Part shown: positions 59,191 through 64,000 of the stretch, piece by piece
Numbering within the stretch: position 1 is the first letter of the stretch
Layout: every line of letters begins with the position of its first letter
NCBI RefSeq assembly: GCF_008086045.1
Contig: NZ_VSEY01000009.1
Span: forward strand, 248,001 to 312,000
Source: Nonomuraea sp. PA05
GTDB taxonomy: Bacteria > Actinomycetota > Actinomycetes > Streptosporangiales > Streptosporangiaceae
DNA: 64,000 nt
Reading direction: 5' to 3'
Notes under the pieces: model-generated
Databases searched by the model: none
What the model was told of the DNA's origin: nothing
Seen by the model: only the letters and a program-made list of their open reading frames with translations
Position numbers and translations under genes: made by a program

Positions 59191-60216
59191 GATCCCGAAC
59201 GCGCGTGGCCCGCCCAGCGCCAGCCCGCGCTCCGTATGCCACACCGGCGCGGCCTTGACCACCATGATGTCCACCTCCAGGCCGGGCTCGGCCTTGTCCA
59301 CGTCCACCACCATCCCGTCGCCGGTCGAGATCATGCAGATCTGGTCCGGCACCGTGGCCACCACCGCCCCGTCCGCCAGAGCCAGCACGATCTCGTTGTG
59401 CGCCTCCAGCCGCACCAGCCGCCGCAACCCCTCCGACTCCCGCACCACGATGCTCGACGGCAGCGACGGCAACGCCAGCTCACCCCCGTGCCCCGTGCTC
59501 CCCTCCACCGCCTGGATCCGCCCCCGGCACAACGTCCGCACCCCGTACGGCGCCGCCGCCGACCGGGGCGCCCCCGGCTCGCCCGCCCGCATGAGCAGGC
59601 TCACCGTCCCCGGCACCAGCACCCGCGCCAGGTCCCGCGCCGCCATCGGGTAGCACGCCGCCACCGCCCACCCGCCGACCGACAGCACCACCGGACGCAG
59701 CAGCTCCTCCACCCGATCGGCCGCCGTCTCCAGCAGCACCAGCTCCCCCGACCCGCCCGCCAGCGCCAGCGGCGCCGCGCTCATCCCGCCCAGCGTGTAC
59801 GTGGTCTGCTCCACCAGCGGGAACACCCGCCCCGTACCGTCACCGTCCACCATCGGCAACCCCAGCCCGGCAGCGGCGATCAGCGGGATCAGCGCGTTCT
59901 CCGCCGCCAGGTTCAGCGCCGCCACCGCCCCGGCCCGCTCCCCCAGCCTGCGTTCCAGCGCCCGCACGGCCCGCTCGGGCTCGTCCCCGGCGGGCAACTG
60001 CTCGCCCAGCGCCGTCGTGGAGCCCACCAGGCTGACCACCAGGCACAACGTCTCCGGCGCCAGCTCACCGGCCCCCACCAGCTCCACGCCCCGGCCGACC
60101 ACCGACGCCGCCCAGTCGTAGGCGAGGTTGTACGACGACTGCGCCGCCCCCGTCGCGAACAACCGCGACCCCGCCGAGAAGCGGCCCAGCCCGTCCAGGT
60201 CGATCAGCCGGCCCAC
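59182..60216 (-). CDS. DUF917-family protein
   Basis: A 344-residue DUF917 protein, which always occur with hydantoinase-like genes in my experience of the family. N-terminal GAGELAPETLCLVVS region and conserved LPMVDGDGTGRVFPLVEQTTY are typical; C-terminal VPDQICMISTGDG. The role is probably as a catalytic or regulatory partner of the HyuA-like protein. It starts (GTG 60216) inside the preceding HyuA-like gene by 13 bases, so the two are coupled. A metal-binding function is often suggested for this family but is not shown here. Confidence 0.87.
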   Translation of the reverse strand: MGRLIDLDGLGRFSAGSRLFATGAAQSSYNLAYDWAASVVGRGVELVGAGELAPETLCLVVSLVGSTTALGEQLPAGDEPERAVRALERRLGERAGAVAALNLAAENALIPLIAAAGLGLPMVDGDGTGRVFPLVEQTTYTLGGMSAAPLALAGGSGELVLLETAADRVEELLRPVVLSVGGWAVAACYPMAARDLARVLVPGTVSLLMRAGEPGAPRSAAAPYGVRTLCRGRIQAVEGSTGHGGELALPSLPSSIVVRESEGLRRLVRLEAHNEIVLALADGAVVATVPDQICMISTGDGMVVDVDKAEPGLEVDIMVVKAAPVWHTERGLALGGPRAFGIAL

Positions 60217-61238
60217 GGCCGCCCGCCCGCCGTCACCCGCACCCGGTAGAGGCCGTCGGGCAGGTACGACAGCGGGTTCACCGTGACCTCGTCGATCCCC
60301 GCCGACCCCGGCGCCGCGCCCGCGCTGACCACCCGGGTGAGCGCCTCGTCCCTGGCGTCCCGCAGCACCCGGTCCAGCTCGGCCCGCCCTCTGGCCTGCA
60401 CGATCCGCTCCACGTGCGCCTCCGGCCGCCCGAGCGCCGCCCCGTACGCGGTCGCCACCCCGTCGGGCACCCCCGCCTCCCCGGACGCCGCAACCCCACC
60501 GGAGGCGACGCCACCACTCCGAGCCGCACCCTCGCCCGGAGCCGCCACCCCGTCCCGGCCCCGCACCGTACCGGCGCCCTCGGCGAGCGCCGTCCGCCCC
60601 CGCGCCAGGCTCGCCACCGCCCCCAGGTCACACGTCAGCGGAAACCGCCGGAAGTAATGCGCCGACACCAGCCCACCCCCCGACCTGGCGAAGTACGCGG
60701 GCACCCCCGGCAACTCGCGCGCCACGTCATCCGCGATCCGCCCCGCCTCCGGCCCGAGCGCCGCGTTGCGGATCGCATCAGCCTCCCGCTCCCGCAACCC
60801 CGGATACCCGAACTCGTACGACAACGTGATCCGCGCCTCCGGCACCTCGGCAGCCACGATCGCCGCCACCGCCAGCTCGTGATCGGCCAGCATCGGCGAC
60901 CCGGTCGCCGTCACCGCGAAGTCCGCCAGCCCGCACGTGGCCGCGAATCGCCGCACCGCGTCGGTGTCCAGCGGCGTCAGCGGACGCCCCGTCACACTGT
61001 GCCCGCCCCGCACGATCGTGGCCATCCCCGCCCCCACGACCGGCCGCAACGCCTCCGGGCAAGGCCCGCCCACGCGGATCGCCGCCACCGGAGCCGTCGG
61101 CGCCCCGCCCAGGTTCACCGCCACGCAGACGCGCGACGCCGTCCGGGCCACGCCACGGGCGACCGGCCAGGTGACGGCGCCGTCATCGACGGCCACCACC
61201 GACAGCGCGGCCTCCCCCAGGGCGACGCCGAGGATCAC
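60204..61238 (-). CDS. HyuA-like protein, shortened and lacking the ASKHA nucleotide motif
   Basis: A 344-residue protein. The middle section (PLTPLDTDAVRRF, ADHELAVAAIVAAEVP, ITLSYEFGYPGLREREADAIRNAA) clearly belongs to the hydantoinase/oxoprolinase A family. However, the N-terminus VILGVALGEAALSVV lacks the DxGGTFTD phosphate loop, and the protein is about two thirds or less of normal length. It also has an Ala/Gly-rich low-complexity stretch (about 240-280). It is probably a non-ATPase partner of DUF917 or a decaying copy. GTG 61238 overlaps the MFS stop (GTGA). Confidence 0.75.
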   Translation of the reverse strand: MILGVALGEAALSVVAVDDGAVTWPVARGVARTASRVCVAVNLGGAPTAPVAAIRVGGPCPEALRPVVGAGMATIVRGGHSVTGRPLTPLDTDAVRRFAATCGLADFAVTATGSPMLADHELAVAAIVAAEVPEARITLSYEFGYPGLREREADAIRNAALGPEAGRIADDVARELPGVPAYFARSGGGLVSAHYFRRFPLTCDLGAVASLARGRTALAEGAGTVRGRDGVAAPGEGAARSGGVASGGVAASGEAGVPDGVATAYGAALGRPEAHVERIVQARGRAELDRVLRDARDEALTRVVSAGAAPGSAGIDEVTVNPLSYLPDGLYRVRVTAGGRPWAG

Positions 61239-62542
61239 TCCAGCTCGCGCCCTTCCGTCTCGGGCAACGGCACGGCCAGCAGCGCGGTCGCCACCATGAA
61301 CGCGTTGATGATCAGCATCGTAGCGGTGAAGCCGGTGGCGTTCGCGAGCAGCGCGCCCACCGCCGACGGCGCCACCGTGGTCGCGACGAGCTGCGCCGCC
61401 GTCGCCCACGAGTAGCCGGTGCCGCGCAGCGCCGTCGGGTAGAACTCGCCGTTCCAGGTGTTCCAGACGCCCCACGCGCCCATGCTGAAGAACGACAGCA
61501 CGAAGTTGCCCGCGTACAGACCGAAGGAGGACTCGGCGGTGGCGAACCAGAGCCCGCCCAGCGCCGCCGCCACCACGTACACCAGGAAGACCCGCTTGCG
61601 GCCGAACCGGCCCGTCAGCAGCGACGCGCTCACGTACCCGGGGATCATCATCAGCGCGCTCAGCGCCGCGAACCCGAGCGACGCCGACAGCGTCAGCCCG
61701 CGCTCCTGCAGCAGCGTGGGCAGCCACGTCTGCAGCCCCCAGTAACCCCAGTTGAAGACGAAGTTCAACGCCAGCATCACCAGCGTGATCCGCGCCAGGC
61801 CGCCCTTGAACAGGTCCAGCGGGCGTCCCACTCGCTCGCTCGCCACCGTGAACGTCGCCTCGGCGTCCGGGCTGCCCAGCGAGCGCAGCACCGCCCGCGC
61901 CTCCTCCTGCCGGCCCCGCGCGGCCAGCCAGTACGGCGACTCCGGCACCCACGCCCTGATCGCGAACGCCCACACCCCCGCCACCGCGCTGGCGGCCACC
62001 ACCACGTGCCAGCCGAGATCGCCCAGCACCGTCGAGGCGCCGATCGCGGCCAGCATGCCGATCGGCCACCCGATCGACAGGTACACGGCCGCCGGGCCGC
62101 GATGCCGCGTCGGCAGCAGCTCAAGGAAGAACGGGAACGTGATCGTGTACACGCCGGCCAGCGCCAGCCCCGAGGCCACCCGCAGCGCCACCAGCACCTC
62201 CGCGTTCGGGGCGAACGCCGAGGCCAGCGCGATCACCCCGTACGCCAACAGCGACCAGAACGCCGTCGGCCGCCGCCCGATCCTGTCGGCCACCGGCCCC
62301 CACACCAGCACCCCGGGGATCATGCCGAACGCGACCGCCGACAGCACGAGCCCGATGCCCGCCTCGTCGATGCCCAGCTTCGTGCCGAGATCGCCGGAGA
62401 CGTACACGAGGGCGAGCTGTTCCCACGACTCGATGACGAACGCGACGAACAGCGCGAGCGCGATGAGCACGTGCCTGCGCGTGAACGGCATGCGGTCGAA
62501 CGCCGCGCCGATCGGCAGGGCCGGTGAGTCGATGGCGGTCAT
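61235..62542 (-). CDS. MFS transporter, metabolite:H+ symporter type
   Basis: A 435-residue permease with 12 hydrophobic segments. Motif A between helices 2 and 3 is GPVADRIGRRPTAFWS; related loop GRFGRKRVFL occurs between 8 and 9; WVPESPYWLAARGR precedes the central loop. It is similar to the SV2/aromatic acid/sugar transporter group. It is the first gene of the operon with the HyuA-like, DUF917 and PucR genes, so it should import the cyclic amide or nucleobase-related substrate. ATG 62542 follows AGGAG. Confidence 0.9.
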   Translation of the reverse strand: MTAIDSPALPIGAAFDRMPFTRRHVLIALALFVAFVIESWEQLALVYVSGDLGTKLGIDEAGIGLVLSAVAFGMIPGVLVWGPVADRIGRRPTAFWSLLAYGVIALASAFAPNAEVLVALRVASGLALAGVYTITFPFFLELLPTRHRGPAAVYLSIGWPIGMLAAIGASTVLGDLGWHVVVAASAVAGVWAFAIRAWVPESPYWLAARGRQEEARAVLRSLGSPDAEATFTVASERVGRPLDLFKGGLARITLVMLALNFVFNWGYWGLQTWLPTLLQERGLTLSASLGFAALSALMMIPGYVSASLLTGRFGRKRVFLVYVVAAALGGLWFATAESSFGLYAGNFVLSFFSMGAWGVWNTWNGEFYPTALRGTGYSWATAAQLVATTVAPSAVGALLANATGFTATMLIINAFMVATALLAVPLPETEGRELE

Positions 62543-62697
62543 GGTGCTCCTACGGAGGGGGGCGGAATCTGGCCGCACCCTACGGCGAGCCCGCGCGGCG
62601 GGGCCTGTGCGAACCGCCCTGACCAGGGACCCCGGCCTGTGCGGGCCGCACGGGCGCACGCACCGGCGGCGTCTGGCCTGCGTCAAGCCGCACCGGC

Positions 62698-62790
62698 GCA
62701 CACCGGTCCGCCTGAGCCGTGCGCGGCACATGCCGGTGCGCCTGAGCCGTGCGCACCGCACGCCGGTGCGCCTGAGCGTGCGTGGCGCGC
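62698..62790. repeat. roughly 30-bp tandem repeat in the MFS upstream region
   Basis: Three imperfect copies of gcac(a)(t)gccggtgcgcctgagccgtgc. This is the only gene-free stretch over 300 bases (62543-62904); apart from this repeat and the hairpin that follows, I see nothing in it. Confidence 0.7.
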
Positions 62791-62803
62791 CGGGACACCC
62801 GGT

Positions 62804-62834
62804 GCGGGCCGCTTCTCGGCGAGAAGCGGCCCGC
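62804..62834 (-). terminator. 14-bp perfect hairpin after the right-hand hydrolase
   Basis: GCGGGCCGCTTCTC (62804-62817), loop ggc, complement (62821-62834). It lies 70 bases beyond the 3' end of the hydrolase gene at 62905 and separates it from the MFS operon. Confidence 0.7.
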
Positions 62835-62904
62835 CGGTTCTGGGCGGGCGGGGTAATAACGGGCCCGGGGGTCTGCCGGGCCACAGTTTCACCGCCGGAC
62901 GCCT

Positions 62905-63885
62905 TTACTTAGTAGATTCCGTCCCGAGCCACCGCCGCAGCATGCCCGTGGCCAGCTCCATGGCCGTCTTGTTCGCGTTCGTGTCACGCAGCAGGTCGAC
63001 CATGGCGAAGTCGTGCACCATCCCGGCCAGCCGCACCGCCGTCACGTCGTTGCCCGCCTGGCGCAGCCGTCCCGCGAACGCCTCGCCCTCGTCGCGCAGC
63101 ACGTCCGCCTCGCCGTTCAGCACGAGCGCGGGCGGCAGGCCGCGCAGGTCCTCGTCCTTGGCGCGCAGCGGCGAGGCGTGCGGCTCGTTCCGCTGGGCGG
63201 GGTCGGTCGTGTACTGGTCCCAGAACCACTTCATGCCGTCGCGGTTGAGGTAGTAGCCGGTGGCGAACTGCTTGTACGACTCGGTGTCGAAGTTCGCGTC
63301 GGTGACCGGGTAGAACAGCGCCTGCCCGAGCAGCCGCACGTCGCCGCGCTCCTTGGCCATCATGGCCAGCACGATCGACATGTTGCCGCCGACCGAGTCG
63401 CCGCACACCGCCATCCTGGACGCGTCGAGGCCCTTCTCGTCGCCGTGCTGCATCACCCACTGGGCGGCGGCGTAGTTCTGCTCGATCTGGGTGGGGTACT
63501 TGGCCTCGGGCGCGCGGTCGTACTCGGGGAAGACCACGGCGGCCCCGCACCGTACGGCGAGCTCGCGGACGAGACGGTCGTGCGTGTGCGCGGAGCCGAA
63601 CACCCAGCCGGCGCCGTGGATGTAGAAGATCACCGGCAGGGTGCCGGTGGCGCCCTTGGGCTTGACGATGCGCACCGGGATGACGCCGGTCGGGCCGCCC
63701 TGGACCTGGATCCACTCCTCGTCGATCTCCGGCTTGGGCACGTTCGGGTCCGACTGGAGCTTCTCCAGGATCTCCCTGCCCTGCTCGGGCGGGACCTGGT
63801 AGATGAAGGGCGGCTTGGCGTTGGCGTCCGCGAACTGCTGCGCCGCCGGCTCCAGCACGACAGTCTTGCTGGTCATCGTGGTCAT
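62905..63885 (-). CDS. alpha/beta hydrolase, acetyl-esterase/HSL type
   Basis: A 326-residue esterase, complete. Oxyanion motif HGAGW (90-94), nucleophile S164 in GDSVGGN, catalytic Asp in NGEADVLRDEG and His in MVHDFAMV. Cap region at residues 15-60. It resembles the partial gene at 1-926 in opening (VLEPAAQQFADANAKPP) and motifs, so the two are paralogues at the two window ends. ATG 63885 or 63873. A palindrome at 63925-63934 lies in the promoter region. The substrate is unknown. Confidence 0.9.
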   Translation of the reverse strand: MTTMTSKTVVLEPAAQQFADANAKPPFIYQVPPEQGREILEKLQSDPNVPKPEIDEEWIQVQGGPTGVIPVRIVKPKGATGTLPVIFYIHGAGWVFGSAHTHDRLVRELAVRCGAAVVFPEYDRAPEAKYPTQIEQNYAAAQWVMQHGDEKGLDASRMAVCGDSVGGNMSIVLAMMAKERGDVRLLGQALFYPVTDANFDTESYKQFATGYYLNRDGMKWFWDQYTTDPAQRNEPHASPLRAKDEDLRGLPPALVLNGEADVLRDEGEAFAGRLRQAGNDVTAVRLAGMVHDFAMVDLLRDTNANKTAMELATGMLRRWLGTESTK

Positions 63886-63924
63886 ACTGCTCTTGTGCCT
63901 TCCGGCCGCTCCAGCCGACCACCA

Positions 63925-63934
63925 TGACGCGTCA
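63925..63934. promoter_or_regulatory. TGACGCGTCA palindrome upstream of the right-hand hydrolase
   Basis: A perfect 10-bp dyad 40 bases before the start at 63885; TTGACG on the minus strand may be a -35 box. Candidate operator. Confidence 0.35.
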
Positions 63935-63948
63935 AATGTCGGCCAAAG

Positions 63949-64000
63949 TCACTCGCGTCTGAGCTCGTGCGCCAGCTCCTCCAGCTCCGCCCCGCCCGCC
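63949..64000 (-). CDS. 3' end of a further gene (cut by window edge)
   Basis: An open frame enters from the right edge and ends at TGA (63951-63949). The last residues read AELEELAHELRRE, an amphipathic helix typical of protein C-termini. It is too short to identify; it would be the gene upstream of the hydrolase in the same direction. Confidence 0.4.
   Translation of the reverse strand, partial: AGGAELEELAHELRRE

Overview
The window is about 72% GC, uses GTG/TTG starts freely and carries several families typical of Actinomycetota: a DUF3040 membrane protein, an Rv2578c-type radical SAM protein, FxsT/FxsC-like proteins, a HelD-type RNA polymerase motor, LAL regulators and SigJ/ECF41 sigma factors. 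I infer a soil actinomycete, probably Streptosporangiales (Nonomuraea-like). The genus is a guess from gene content, not a measurement.

Layout. 1-12 kb: an ester hydrolase cut by the window edge, a LAL regulator, a SigJ-like sigma factor, a four-gene operon read leftwards (SDR, methyltransferase, ferritin-like/CDGSH iron-sulfur fusion, alpha/beta hydrolase), and an orphan fumarate-reductase-type flavoprotein with a universal stress protein. 11.8-16.5 kb: four overlapping genes of visibly lower GC encoding a membrane-tethered coiled-coil protein, a synthetase-only RelA/SpoT enzyme, an FxsC-type TIR protein and a truncated FxsT-type ATPase/TIR/NB-ARC protein. This cassette is bounded by a wrecked acetolactate-synthase pseudogene and a tyrosine recombinase. 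It is the best candidate for an undescribed (defence-like) system here. 18-23 kb: SulP transporter, TetR regulator and HelD helicase sharing an operator. 23-29 kb: a lipoprotein/adaptor/ATPase/permease export operon divergent from its two-component system. 29-36 kb: NUDIX, PlsC, penicillin-binding protein, OsmC, TetR/siderophore reductase, and ArsR-SRPBCC/reductase. 36-48 kb: BBE flavoenzyme divergent from an ECF41 sigma factor, DUF3040, LexA-boxed radical SAM gene, tricorn protease, glycosyltransferase, HtrA, methyltransferase and a crcB pair. 48-64 kb: secreted HNH nuclease, GDSL hydrolase, isochorismate synthase, YigZ, hydantoinase hyuA-hyuB, phosphoesterase, PucR regulator with a DUF917/HyuA-like/MFS operon, and a second copy of the edge hydrolase.

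Two window-wide patterns stand out. First, ECF-type promoters of the form TGTCAC(A/G)-N15/16-C(A/G) sit upstream of six oxidoreductase, methyltransferase, hydrolase or sigma-factor genes, suggesting one or two small regulons run by the two local SigJ/ECF41-type sigma factors. Second, at least ten gene boundaries carry short tandem duplications (15-39 bp units), often copying the last codons and stop of the upstream gene or the stop/start overlap of a gene pair. No tRNA, rRNA, CRISPR array or intact insertion sequence was seen. The only gene-free stretch longer than 300 bases is 62543-62904, which holds a tandem repeat and a strong hairpin.
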